Source of the DNA: Terriglobia bacterium
Lineage (GTDB): Bacteria; Acidobacteriota; Terriglobia; Terriglobales; Acidobacteriaceae
Length of the DNA stretch: 64,000 bases
Assembly: GCA_020073165.1 (NCBI GenBank)
Contig: JAIQFP010000007.1
Span: 147,205-211,204, forward strand
Reading direction: 5' to 3'
The translations under genes and the position numbers were made by a program. This document shows positions 43,773 to 52,027 of the stretch, one piece after another (position 1 is the stretch's first letter; each line of letters starts with the position of its first letter). The notes under the pieces are model-generated. The model did not search any database, was not told the DNA's origin, and worked only from the letters and a program-made list of their open reading frames with translations.

Positions 43773-44255
43773 ATGTTCTGCCAACAGTGTGGAACCGAAA
43801 CCCAGCCCGGCTACAACGTCTGCCCGAAATGCGGCAAAGTGCTGTCATGGCCCACCGCGCCTCTGGCCCAATCCCGGCTCTCCCGCCACCTGCGGACCGT
43901 GGGCACTCTGTGGATCGTCGTCGGCGCGCTCTGGCTGATTCCTTCCATCATCCTCCTGGCTCTGGGCGGCATCGCCCACCTGGCCATCCCGGGCGCCAAC
44001 GCGATTGCTCGGGAACTGGGTCCCTTCGTGCTAATGCTGCTCGGCTGGTCGTTTCTGGTCGTGGGTGCAGGTGGGGTCTGCGTAGGCTGGGGATTGATGC
44101 AGCATCAGCCCTGGGCGCGAGTCACGGCCATCATCCTCGGCGTTCTGGCCATCTTTCACCCGCCCTTCGGCACCGCCCTCGGCATCTACACCTTGTGGGT
44201 GCTGCTCGCCGACGAAGGCGGCCTGGAATACCAGCGCCTGACGCGGGCGGCGTGA
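43773..44255 (+). CDS. zinc-ribbon membrane protein
   Basis: 160 residues; ATG with GAGGAGGTC upstream. MFCQQCGTETQPGYNVCPKCG is a CxxC-x12-CxxC zinc ribbon, followed by three to four transmembrane helices (TLWIVVGALWLIPSIILLAL, FVLMLLGWSFLVVGAG, AIILGVLAIFHPPFGTALG). The ribbon would be cytoplasmic. Such small proteins are frequent and have no assigned function. Confidence 0.8.
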   Translation: MFCQQCGTETQPGYNVCPKCGKVLSWPTAPLAQSRLSRHLRTVGTLWIVVGALWLIPSIILLALGGIAHLAIPGANAIARELGPFVLMLLGWSFLVVGAGGVCVGWGLMQHQPWARVTAIILGVLAIFHPPFGTALGIYTLWVLLADEGGLEYQRLTRAA

Positions 44256-44440
44256 GCACGGATTGTCGATTGAAGATCAACATCTGCCCCCCTGAGAACC
44301 CTCGCCCCTTTCTTCGCGAGCATTCATCGTGCGCACGCGTACAACAAACTACCTGCTGCCCGCATCGTTAGAAAAAAGCCATCGACGAAACCACTCAACC
44401 CGCCTTATCTGAGAGACAATACAAACAAAGCAGCGGCCCC

Positions 44441-47008
44441 ATGTTCAGGTCTGGATGTCTGCGAGAGTTCGCGTGTTGGTTAGTGCTGACCGTTGGCCCC
44501 ATTTGCTTTGCCCAAGCCACGAAGCCGCCTGCTCCGCCCCCATCGCAAACGATTGCCGTCACGGTGACCGATGAAAACGGAGTTGCGATTCCATCGGCTC
44601 TGGTCTTTCTGGAGTCTTCTCCGCAAGCCGCTCCCCTGCGCTGCGCAACCGATTTCGCTGGACACTGCCAGCTCACCAATGTGGCCACCGGCACCTACCA
44701 ATTGCGCGTACAAAAGCAAGGCTTCTACGTACTGGTCTTGCCCGCGCTGCAACCCGATGCTACCGCCAACGTTGATGTCACCCTCTCCCATCTGCAGGAA
44801 GTGCGCGAGGTGGTCAACGTGGTTGAGTCCCCGCCCGCCATCGATCCCGCGCAGACCCAGTCGCAAGAGAAGCTCACCGGACTCGACATCATCAACATCC
44901 CCTACCCCACTACGCGCGATTACCGCAACGCGCTGAACTTCATTCCCCAGGTGCTAAATGATGTCTTCGGCCAGCCACACATCGCAGGCGCGGAAACCTA
45001 CCAGACCTTGACCTTGCTGGATGGCTTCAATGTCACCCAACCCGCCGACGGCTCGCTGCTGATTCGCGTGAGCCCTGACTCCCTGCGCTCGGTAGATGTG
45101 GAAGACAGCCGTTATTCCGCCGAGCACGGCAAGGGCTCCGGAGGCGTGCTCGGCCTCAATACCGGAATCGGCGACGACCATTTCCGCTTCTCCGCCACCA
45201 ACTTCATCCCTTCGGTGCAGAACAAGAAGGGCTTGGCCTTCGACAAAGTTGATCCCCGCTTCGTGTTCTCCGGTCCCCTTCGCAAAGGCAAAATGTGGTT
45301 CTTCGATTCGCCCGACGGCGAGTTCGACAACATCGTCATCCCCGAATTACCGAATGGCGCCGACACCGATCACGCATGGCGCTTCGGCAACCTCGCCAAA
45401 GTGCAGACCAACCTCACCTCGCGCGACATCCTCACCACCAGCTTCAATATCAATCACCTTCATGACGACCACGCTGGCCTCTCGCCAATGAATCCGCTCG
45501 AAGCTACCCCGCAGGACGTCGAGACCGCTTACGTGGCGAGCGTGAAGAATCAGCATTATTTTCAGGGAGGAGAGCTGCTCGAAACCGGCTTTGGCTTTGT
45601 GCAATACGGGCTGGCGCTAAATCCGCTCGGGACCTTGCCCTACTTCATTTCTCCGGAGACCGCGGGTGGAAACTTCTATCTTCTCGAAAACACCCGCGCC
45701 CGGCGCTGGCAGGGGTTGACGAACCTTTATCTTGCACCCAAACAGTGGCACGGCCGCCACGAGGTGAAACTCGGCTTTGATGTGGATCGCCTTTCCTATC
45801 ATGCCTTCTTCCAGCGCCAGCCGATTTCCTTCTTGCGCGAGGGCCAGACGCTTCCCGCCACCGGCAATTGTCTGACTGGCCCTTTGATGGATCCTCCCGC
45901 GCCTTCTCCGTGCGCCCGCTACTCGGTCTTTCCCCAGGATGGGAATTCTCGAATCTTTAACTCCGAAACCAGCGGATACATCCAGGACCGCTGGCTGATC
46001 ACCAATCGCCTGCTGGTGGAGCCTGGCCTGCGCTTCGATTGGGACCAGATCATCCGCCGCCCGCTCTTTTCCCCGCGTCTGGCCGCAACCTATGTGCTCG
46101 ACGACGAGGGCAACACCAAGCTCTCTGCCGGAGTCGGCATTGTCTACGACACCACCAGCCTGCTGCTCGTCGCCCAACCCACTGCCGGCCAGCGGACAGA
46201 CTATTTTTTCAACAACCTGGGCATGCCTGTCGACCAGAACGGCAATCCTGCGGCTGCCCCCACACCCGTCCTCACCACCTTTGCCGCCGATACCTCCACG
46301 CTCCAGGAACCGCGATACCTCAATTGGAGTATCGGTGTGGAGCAGAAGCTCCCCTGGTCGCTCTACCTGAAAGCCGAGTTCCTGCAGAAGCTGGGCACCC
46401 ACGGCCTGGTTTACAACACGCTCACCGGCCAGCCGGGCGGCAACTTCGTGCTCCAGAACACGCGCAAGGATCGCTACAACGCCCTTCAGGTGGACCTGCG
46501 CCGCACCTTCCGCCAGCGCTACATGGTGTTCGGTTCCTACACCCGCTCCAGCGCGCGTTCCAATCAAGTGCTCGACTTCAGCGTGGACGGTCCCATCCTC
46601 AGTCCCCAGGCCGCCGGCCCTTATCCCTGGGACGCGCCCAACCGATTCCTTTCCTGGGGTTTGGTGCCTTTTTTCAAGCTGCCCTTGATCAAAGAGGTTG
46701 ATCTCGCCTACTCCCTGGAAGCGCGCAGCGGCTTCCCCTTCAACGTCGACAATAACCAGCAGCAACTCGTGGAACCCCCGGGATCGCGCCGCTTCCCGGC
46801 TTATTTTTCCCTGAATCTTTTCATGGAAAAACGCTTTCACGCCGCCGGCCGCTATTTTGCGATTCGCTTCGGGTTCGAGAACATCACCGACCGCCAGAAT
46901 CCCCTGCTTGTGAATGGAGACGTCGACTCCCCCCAGTTCCTCACCTTCAGTGCCCTGGAGCACCGCGCCTTCACTACCCGCATTCGCTTCTTGGGGAAGA
47001 AGCGATGA
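44441..47008 (+). CDS. Oar-like TonB-dependent receptor
   Basis: 855 residues with a signal peptide (VLTVGPICFAQ). Residues ~37-120 form the carboxypeptidase-regulatory-like domain (IAVTVTDENGVAIPSALV). A plug-like region follows, then a beta-barrel that ends in a Phe/Leu-rich strand (AFTTRIRFLGKK). No TonB box is seen at the exact N-terminus. This type is very abundant in Acidobacteriota as outer-membrane transporters for complex sugars or peptides. The promoter and ribosome site are not apparent. Substrate unknown. Confidence 0.82.
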   Translation: MFRSGCLREFACWLVLTVGPICFAQATKPPAPPPSQTIAVTVTDENGVAIPSALVFLESSPQAAPLRCATDFAGHCQLTNVATGTYQLRVQKQGFYVLVLPALQPDATANVDVTLSHLQEVREVVNVVESPPAIDPAQTQSQEKLTGLDIINIPYPTTRDYRNALNFIPQVLNDVFGQPHIAGAETYQTLTLLDGFNVTQPADGSLLIRVSPDSLRSVDVEDSRYSAEHGKGSGGVLGLNTGIGDDHFRFSATNFIPSVQNKKGLAFDKVDPRFVFSGPLRKGKMWFFDSPDGEFDNIVIPELPNGADTDHAWRFGNLAKVQTNLTSRDILTTSFNINHLHDDHAGLSPMNPLEATPQDVETAYVASVKNQHYFQGGELLETGFGFVQYGLALNPLGTLPYFISPETAGGNFYLLENTRARRWQGLTNLYLAPKQWHGRHEVKLGFDVDRLSYHAFFQRQPISFLREGQTLPATGNCLTGPLMDPPAPSPCARYSVFPQDGNSRIFNSETSGYIQDRWLITNRLLVEPGLRFDWDQIIRRPLFSPRLAATYVLDDEGNTKLSAGVGIVYDTTSLLLVAQPTAGQRTDYFFNNLGMPVDQNGNPAAAPTPVLTTFAADTSTLQEPRYLNWSIGVEQKLPWSLYLKAEFLQKLGTHGLVYNTLTGQPGGNFVLQNTRKDRYNALQVDLRRTFRQRYMVFGSYTRSSARSNQVLDFSVDGPILSPQAAGPYPWDAPNRFLSWGLVPFFKLPLIKEVDLAYSLEARSGFPFNVDNNQQQLVEPPGSRRFPAYFSLNLFMEKRFHAAGRYFAIRFGFENITDRQNPLLVNGDVDSPQFLTFSALEHRAFTTRIRFLGKKR

Positions 47009-47097
47009 TCGTTCCTGTGCGGAACATGTCGTGAAACGATATAACGAATCTTCTTACCCTTCTTGTCATCCAAGAATGTCATGGAGGAATATCAATC

Positions 47098-47742
47098 ATG
47101 ACGCATGAACTGCCCGCTCTGCCCTACGACTACTCAGCCCTTGAACCTGTCATTGATACCCAGACCATGAAGCTGCATCACGACATGCATCATGGAGCCT
47201 ACGTCAAGAACCTGAATGCCGCGTTGGAGAAGCATCCCAACCTGCAATCAAAGAACGTGGAAGAATTGCTGCGCGACCTGAACGCCCTCCCCGAAGAGAT
47301 CCGCACCGCCGTGCGCAACAATGGCGGCGGACATGTCAATCACTCCATGTTCTGGAAGATCATGAAACCCCAGGGTGGTGGCGAGCCCAACGGCGCGATT
47401 GCCGCGATCATCAAGAAATCCTTCGGCAACTTCAAGGATTTTCAGAGCAAGTTCAACGATGCCGGCGCCAAGCAATTCGGTAGCGGCTGGGTCTGGCTCG
47501 CAGGCACCCCTGGCAGCGAGGACGTGCGCATCCTCACCACTGCCAACCAGGACAATCCCATCTCGCAAGGCCTGTTCCCCATCCTGGGCAACGACGTCTG
47601 GGAGCACGCCTACTACCTGAAGTACAACAACCGCCGGCCCGAATATCTGGCCGCGTGGTGGAACGTAGTCAACTGGGACGAAATCAACAAGCGCCTCGAG
47701 ACGTTGAAGGCACACCACGAACCCGCCATGGCTCATCGTTAG
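47098..47742 (+). CDS. sodA: superoxide dismutase, Fe/Mn family
   Basis: 214 residues; ATG with GGAGGAA upstream. Metal ligands are H27 ([12 protein letters not shown]), H82 ([11 protein letters not shown]), and the Asp and His in [10 protein letters not shown]. The glycine-rich GGGHVNH is more typical of manganese forms, although Fe-specific and cambialistic types cannot be excluded. It is cytoplasmic by its lack of a signal. It removes superoxide, fitting with msrPQ in this genome. Confidence 0.95.
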   Translation: MTHELPALPYDYSALEPVIDTQTMKLHHDMHHGAYVKNLNAALEKHPNLQSKNVEELLRDLNALPEEIRTAVRNNGGGHVNHSMFWKIMKPQGGGEPNGAIAAIIKKSFGNFKDFQSKFNDAGAKQFGSGWVWLAGTPGSEDVRILTTANQDNPISQGLFPILGNDVWEHAYYLKYNNRRPEYLAAWWNVVNWDEINKRLETLKAHHEPAMAHR

Positions 47743-47760
47743 GGTTCACGCGGCCAACAT

Positions 47761-47791
47761 GAAAGCCCCGGCGCAGAACCGGGGCTTTCCT
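47761..47791 (+). terminator. rho-independent terminator after sod
   Basis: An 11-bp stem (GAAAGCCCCGG with CCGGGGCTTTC) around GCGCAGAA-like loop bases, then CTA. Works at least on the plus strand. Confidence 0.7.
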
Positions 47792-47811
47792 ACTTAACCG
47801 GCGGATTGCTT

Positions 47812-47855
47812 CTCTCCGCGTCCTCTGCGCATCCTTTGCGCCCTCTGCGGTTCAA
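47812..47855. repeat. CCTTTGCG-type degenerate repeats
   Basis: Words TCCGCGTCC, TCTGCGCATCC, TTTGCGCCC, TCTGCGGTT follow each other; sister of the run at 11,812-11,862. Confidence 0.45.
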
Positions 47856-47869
47856 GCTTTCTTCCGCCC

Positions 47870-48781
47870 TCAGTACACCCCCAAGTCCTTCGCCGACACG
47901 AGTTCTCCTGCGTAAGCCTTCTTCACCTGCTCCACCAAATCCGCCTCCGGCAACTTTTCCAGCGACAGGTGATAAAGCACCAGCAGTTTCGGCCGTGCCC
48001 GCCGCGCAATGTCGCCCAATTCCTGGGGTGACGTGTGAAACGTCCGGAAGTACTCCCTCCAGTGCGTCTCTTTCAGTTCATCCCCGTTGGGGTTGTAAAC
48101 CTCGTGCAGCAGCACATCGCACCCATTGCAGGCGGTGACCACCGCGTCAGTCGGCGCCGTATCCCCCGAGATCACCACGCTGCGATCCGCCGTATCGAAC
48201 CGGTATCCAAACGCCTGGTCCCAGGTGCCATGTTTCACCAGGAACGCCGTGACCTTCACATTTGAATCGTGATAGACCACGCCCGGCGAAATCTCGTGCA
48301 CCACCACCTTGTAGCCGGTGCGATTCGCCTGTTCCAAGCCACGCGTGCGCACCTGGATGTCCTTCTTCCATGCCTTCTCGATGTGATCGGTCATGCTCTG
48401 CAACCCGCGCGGCCCGTAGGCGGTAAGCGGGTCCGTTCGACTCAGCACCCAGGGCGTAAAGATCAGATCGGGATATCCCAGCGTGTGGTCGGAATGCAGG
48501 TGGGTGATGAACACAGTCTTGATCTTCGCTGGCTTCAGCGCCGTGATTCCGGCCTTCTCCGCCGCCGCCGCCCGCCGTACCACCCCCGGCCCGCAATCCA
48601 CCAGGTAAGCCGTGTCGTTGACCACGACAGCCACCGCCGGCCCCGACCGATCCGGGTCGGCGTTCGGATTCCCGACCCCCAACATCACCACCTGCGTGTG
48701 CGTGGCTGGAGCAGCAGTGCTCAGGGCGATTGCCAGCCGTGCGAGAAACAAAATGATGACGAACAGAACAGTTCTTGGCAT
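47870..48781 (-). CDS. secreted MBL-fold hydrolase, arylsulfatase/RNase Z-like
   Basis: 303 residues. Signal peptide with ALSTAAPATHTQ. Zinc motif THLHSDHT (H94, H96, D98, H99), further FLVKHGTW, SGDTAPTD and LYHLSLEK. That arrangement is of the RNase Z/arylsulfatase (AtsA) branch. It starts immediately after the stop of the amidohydrolase gene, so both form an operon. As it is exported, a tRNA-processing role is unlikely. Confidence 0.83.
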   Translation of the reverse strand: MPRTVLFVIILFLARLAIALSTAAPATHTQVVMLGVGNPNADPDRSGPAVAVVVNDTAYLVDCGPGVVRRAAAAEKAGITALKPAKIKTVFITHLHSDHTLGYPDLIFTPWVLSRTDPLTAYGPRGLQSMTDHIEKAWKKDIQVRTRGLEQANRTGYKVVVHEISPGVVYHDSNVKVTAFLVKHGTWDQAFGYRFDTADRSVVISGDTAPTDAVVTACNGCDVLLHEVYNPNGDELKETHWREYFRTFHTSPQELGDIARRARPKLLVLYHLSLEKLPEADLVEQVKKAYAGELVSAKDLGVY

Positions 48782-50158
48782 TTAAGGTTTCCTGTACACC
48801 ACTCCGCCCTTCATCACGAAATCCACCTTCTCCAAAACCGTGATGTCGGCCAGCGGATCCCCTGGCACCGCCACGATGTCCGCGTACTTCCCCGCTTCAA
48901 TCGACCCCACCTTATCTTGCATCCCCAGCAGCTCTGAAGCCGAAGAAGTTGCCGCCCGGATCGCCTGTACCGGAGTCATCCCCCACTTCACCATGTACCC
49001 AAATTCCTTCGCCGGGTTCACCTTCCAGTCAAACCCTCCGGCGTCGGTCCCAAACGCGATCTTCACCCCGGCCTTGAGGGCCCGCCGAAAGGTGTCTTGA
49101 TGGATCTTTGGCATCAGCGCCCAGACCGGGGCGCCTGCCTGCGCCCTCCCCTGCGCCACGTACTCACCCACAAAGATGGTCGGTACATACCAGGTGCCCC
49201 GGGCCGCCATCGTCTTCAGGTCGTCGTCGGCAATGTAATTTCCATGCTCGATCGTATCCACACCCGCCTCGACCGAATTGTGCACTCCGTTCAGAGCCAT
49301 GGCATGGGATGCCACCTTGTGATGCTCACGGTGCGCCTCATCCACAATTGCCCGCAGCTCATCCAGCGTGAACGTCGGAATGTCATCGAGCACGCCGTCC
49401 GGCCGCACGAAGTAACTGCGGTCCGAATAGACCTTGATCCAGTCCGCCCCGTAACTGATCTGCTCGCGCACCGCCTTGCGTCCTTCCTCCGCGCCGTCCA
49501 CCAGCTGCACCCCATGCGGCACCGGCACATTGGGCGCATAGCCCTGTAACGGATACGCCCCGGTGACATCCAGCGCCCGCGTCGCCACCTGCATCCGCGG
49601 TCCCGGAATCACTCCATTGTTGATCGCCTTCTTCACATCCACGTCGGCGTAACCCGCGCCTTCCGTCTCCACGTCGCGAATCGTCGTGAACCCATACTCC
49701 AGCGCCCGCCGCGCATTCACAGTTGCGAGGATGGTCCGGTACTCCGGCGACTGCTTGAGCAGCTGCGCATCGTAATCGTCGGCTGTGATGTCCCCTTGCA
49801 GCAGGATGTGCGTGTGGGTATCGATCAGCCCAGGCAGGCAGGTCTCCCGCGAGAGATCGATGTCTTCTACAATTCCTGAAGCAACCCCGAAGGCCATGCC
49901 TGGTTGGTGTTGTTGCACAGCCGAAATCTTGCCCTCGGGCATGGAGACCGCGATCCTCACTTTGGGGATAAGCTTTTCCGACTTGCCATCCCAGATCGAC
50001 CCACATTCGATGTAGACGGTGTGCTGACCAAGTTCAGAGAAAGGTGTCCCAGCGTGCATGCTTCCAGTGTTGCCCGATGGATCAACGCGGACCTCCTGTG
50101 CGAGGGCGAATGATCCAACTATGAGGGCACAGATCAACGCCATGAACGCTCTTTTCAT
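48782..50158 (-). CDS. secreted amidohydrolase, imidazolonepropionase/Xaa-Pro dipeptidase-like
   Basis: 458 residues with a signal peptide (ALICALIVGSFALAQ). The metal sites are DTHTH (H115, H117), the lysine in ADWIKVYSD (about 244), the histidines in SHAMALNG and TIEHGNYI, and the aspartate in FGTDAGG. LGKYADIVAVPGDPL-like AGKYADIVAVPGDPL closes the composite sandwich. This branch hydrolyses amides or dipeptides; the exported form may degrade peptides in the periplasm. Adjacent to the MBL hydrolase. Confidence 0.88.
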   Translation of the reverse strand: MKRAFMALICALIVGSFALAQEVRVDPSGNTGSMHAGTPFSELGQHTVYIECGSIWDGKSEKLIPKVRIAVSMPEGKISAVQQHQPGMAFGVASGIVEDIDLSRETCLPGLIDTHTHILLQGDITADDYDAQLLKQSPEYRTILATVNARRALEYGFTTIRDVETEGAGYADVDVKKAINNGVIPGPRMQVATRALDVTGAYPLQGYAPNVPVPHGVQLVDGAEEGRKAVREQISYGADWIKVYSDRSYFVRPDGVLDDIPTFTLDELRAIVDEAHREHHKVASHAMALNGVHNSVEAGVDTIEHGNYIADDDLKTMAARGTWYVPTIFVGEYVAQGRAQAGAPVWALMPKIHQDTFRRALKAGVKIAFGTDAGGFDWKVNPAKEFGYMVKWGMTPVQAIRAATSSASELLGMQDKVGSIEAGKYADIVAVPGDPLADITVLEKVDFVMKGGVVYRKP

Positions 50159-50551
50159 GTCTCACCTCGCTACTTGCTCCTCGGTACTCGGTACTCGCTA
50201 CTGCCTTTTCTGCATTTCCTGTGCGTCCACTGTGGAAAGCCCGACTCCGAAGTGTAGCAAGTTTATAGTTCTACCTTGGACAACAGCGACAACCTCCAAT
50301 ACTGACGGCACAAACACTACTGCCGCGACTCGCTGCGTCGTGCAGACCAATTCGGGAAAATTTCCTCCTGTTTTTTCCATCACTGCACCAATCTTATGGA
50401 ATTGACCCCGTCTCACTTCATGCGTAGATTCTCCCTCACCGCAACACGAAAACCAGCCACAGAGATGCGAGGAATTGGGAGGAAGGTACGCCCCCATCAT
50501 CCTCGACTGCAAAGTCTCGGGTGTCGCGAGTCGGCAAACGGAAATTAGAAA
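50159..50551. other. 393-bp intergenic region with period-7 array
   Basis: A period-7 array fills 50166-50204 (CTCGCTA, CTTGCTC, CTCGGTA, CTCGGTA, CTCGCTA). No coding region or RNA can be supported in the rest. Confidence 0.6.
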
Positions 50552-50893
50552 ATGGACAATCAGAAATCAAACATGCAACCTCCCTCCCCCAAAGGGTGGA
50601 TACGCAGCATGAACGTCGCAGGTGATTGGCAGGTCTATCGCACACGGTTCCTGATCCGGGCCAGAAAGCTAAGCGAACCCCTGGTATTCGTGGATCCACT
50701 CGGGCGCGAACATTGCGGCCGCGCCGGAGACTACCTGGTGGAATCTTCCGACGGCACACGTCGCATCGCGCCCCGGGAGATTTTCGAAGATGTTTACGTT
50801 CCCATGGGGCCAGCGGACGAAAACTGGCCCGATCTGGCGCGACGCAAGACGCCGTTCGACTCGCGTCGCGCTCCCTCATCTCCACCTAACTGA
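50552..50893 (+). CDS. small PGDYLV-type unknown protein
   Basis: 113 residues. The part HCGRAGDYLVESSDGTRRI followed by EIFEDVYVPM matches a small domain seen at the start of many phage and bacterial hypothetical proteins (GDWLV...EIF...Y). The N-terminus is polar. Ribosome site weak (GGAAAT). The function is unknown. Confidence 0.6.
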   Translation: MDNQKSNMQPPSPKGWIRSMNVAGDWQVYRTRFLIRARKLSEPLVFVDPLGREHCGRAGDYLVESSDGTRRIAPREIFEDVYVPMGPADENWPDLARRKTPFDSRRAPSSPPN

Positions 50894-50960
50894 TGTTAAG
50901 GATGGGTCCATTTGTGGAAAAGCGGGGCCTAGCCCCCGCATCCCAATCGTTAAGAATGAG

Positions 50961-50976
50961 ATACAATATGTAGTGG
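50961..50976. promoter_or_regulatory. candidate NrdR box
   Basis: ATACAATATGTAGTGG matches 12 of 16 positions of the NrdR box as I recall it (ACACxATATxxTGTGT type). It lies 8 nt upstream of the -35 box and ahead of the ribonucleotide reductase operon. A second box about three helical turns away, usual for NrdR, was not found. Confidence 0.4.
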
Positions 50977-50983
50977 TATCCTC

Positions 50984-51012
50984 TTGACAGACCCCATAAG
51001 CAGGCGTACTGT
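50984..51012 (+). promoter_or_regulatory. sigma-70 promoter of the nrdJ operon
   Basis: TTGACA (50984-50989), 17-nt spacer, TACTGT (51007-51012). The predicted start is near 51018, giving a leader of about 280 nt. Confidence 0.75.
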
Positions 51013-51016
51013 TGCC

Positions 51017-51299
51017 ATCCCAGAGAGGTAAACGCTCCCGGAAACGGGGGCGATGCAAGGCAAGGTAACGGGTAAGAAACAGGGGCGGACGCTGTGGTGA
51101 GGTGACCCTGCGCCGCCCCGCCAAAAACGGTTTTCCCACCCGCCACGCGCGGGCGGGCTTAGTGCGGTGGCCGCTCCCCGGATCCGGTTTCCGGACATCC
51201 CCCCGGGGGACGACTCAGTTGACAAAGCAGTTGTGCAAAACGCCTCGCGAGGAGGGCACGCAGTCCCTTTCTTCGTTGGCGAAAAGCAGGAGCCCCCAA
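51017..51299 (+). other. long structured mRNA leader
   Basis: Between the promoter and the first gene the RNA could form GCTCCCG-GAAA-CGGGGGC (51037-51054 region), a 7-bp GGGGCGG/CCGCCCC stem (51084-51119 region), CCCGCC/GGGCGG (51139-51156 region) and CCGGA/TCCGG. The first hairpin with AGGTAAAC before and GATGCAA behind it recalls the c-di-GMP-I riboswitch, but the key pairing (GGC with GCC) fails. No B12 box was found. It may be a new type of leader; function undefined. Confidence 0.5.
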
Positions 51300-51833
51300 A
51301 TGGAAGGTCTGGCACGTCTGGTTTCCGAATCCCTGGCCCGCCATGGTTTTGAGACTCCCTTGGACCACCGCCGCCTGCAATGGTCGAAGTGGTTCCGTTG
51401 CGAATCCAGCTTCAGCCTGCTGCTGGTGCCCGGCCAGCCGGGAATCTTCGCTTTGGGAGAAGAGGTAGTCGCTCCCGGCGAACTGCCCTCCGCCGGCGGA
51501 AAGCGCATGCTGGCCCTGTTCCAGATCGCGGAAGCCGACGATCTAGCCGTGGCCCTGGGGCGTTTGTTTTTGCCGGGTCACCCCGAGCGGGAGCGCTTTG
51601 CCAGCGGTCGCTGCTTCGCCCGCTACACCGTGATCGAAGACGCCTTCCAGCGCAAGACGGCCTACAACGCCTTCCAGCAGTGGCTGGCCACATCGACGGA
51701 AGCGGCTTCCGGCATCGTCGCCACGCTACAGTCCGCCCCCTTCATGGGCGGCAACTCGCAAGCAGTTGAAATAGAAGGTGGCGAACACCACAGCGAGGTG
51801 GAAGCGCCGACCTCGCTGCCGTCAGGCTTCTAA
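51300..51833 (+). CDS. unknown protein preceding nrdJ
   Basis: 177 residues; ATG with AGGAG 8 nt upstream. No signal or membrane segment. The middle LALFQIAEADDLAVALGRLF and SGRCFARYTVIEDAFQRKTA is well-structured helix. I recognise no family. It shares the nrdJ promoter and leader, so a role in ribonucleotide reduction or its control is possible. Three cysteines are spread over the chain. Confidence 0.65.
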   Translation: MEGLARLVSESLARHGFETPLDHRRLQWSKWFRCESSFSLLLVPGQPGIFALGEEVVAPGELPSAGGKRMLALFQIAEADDLAVALGRLFLPGHPERERFASGRCFARYTVIEDAFQRKTAYNAFQQWLATSTEAASGIVATLQSAPFMGGNSQAVEIEGGEHHSEVEAPTSLPSGF

Positions 51834-51910
51834 GCTTGTGCAGGAACGGCTGGTTGGGGGACGGGTCTCTGACCCTTCTATCCGAGCGAAGCGAGGTAGG
51901 TTCGTATCAA

Positions 51911-51964
51911 GGCATCGCTTCAGCGATGCCGAAAGGGTAGCCCCATTGAGGCGGCTTTAGCCGC
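51911..51964. repeat. two GCTTYAGC-type hairpins
   Basis: GGCATCGCTTCAGCGATGCC (51911-51930) and GCGGCTTTAGCCGC (51951-51964). Both have the core GCTT[C/T]AGC. Same family as the cluster at 55,464-55,609. They lie between the 177-residue gene and nrdJ. Confidence 0.65.
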
Positions 51965-52027
51965 TGGTTCACCCGTCACAGAAAGATCGATGCCTTCGGC
52001 CCCAGAATCCAATAACGGAGAGACCTA

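Noticed and set aside
45617..46963. 448-codon minus-strand frame opposite the Oar receptor
   Set aside because: No signals; the receptor reading is coherent from start to end.
44441..47008. Possible CRISPR or phage region in the window
   Set aside because: No direct-repeat/spacer pattern with constant spacing was seen anywhere in 64 kb, and no phage structural genes.
51017..51120. Cobalamin or c-di-GMP-I riboswitch in the nrdJ leader
   Set aside because: No B12 box, and the GGC/GCC pairing of GEMM is missing; kept only as an undefined structured leader.
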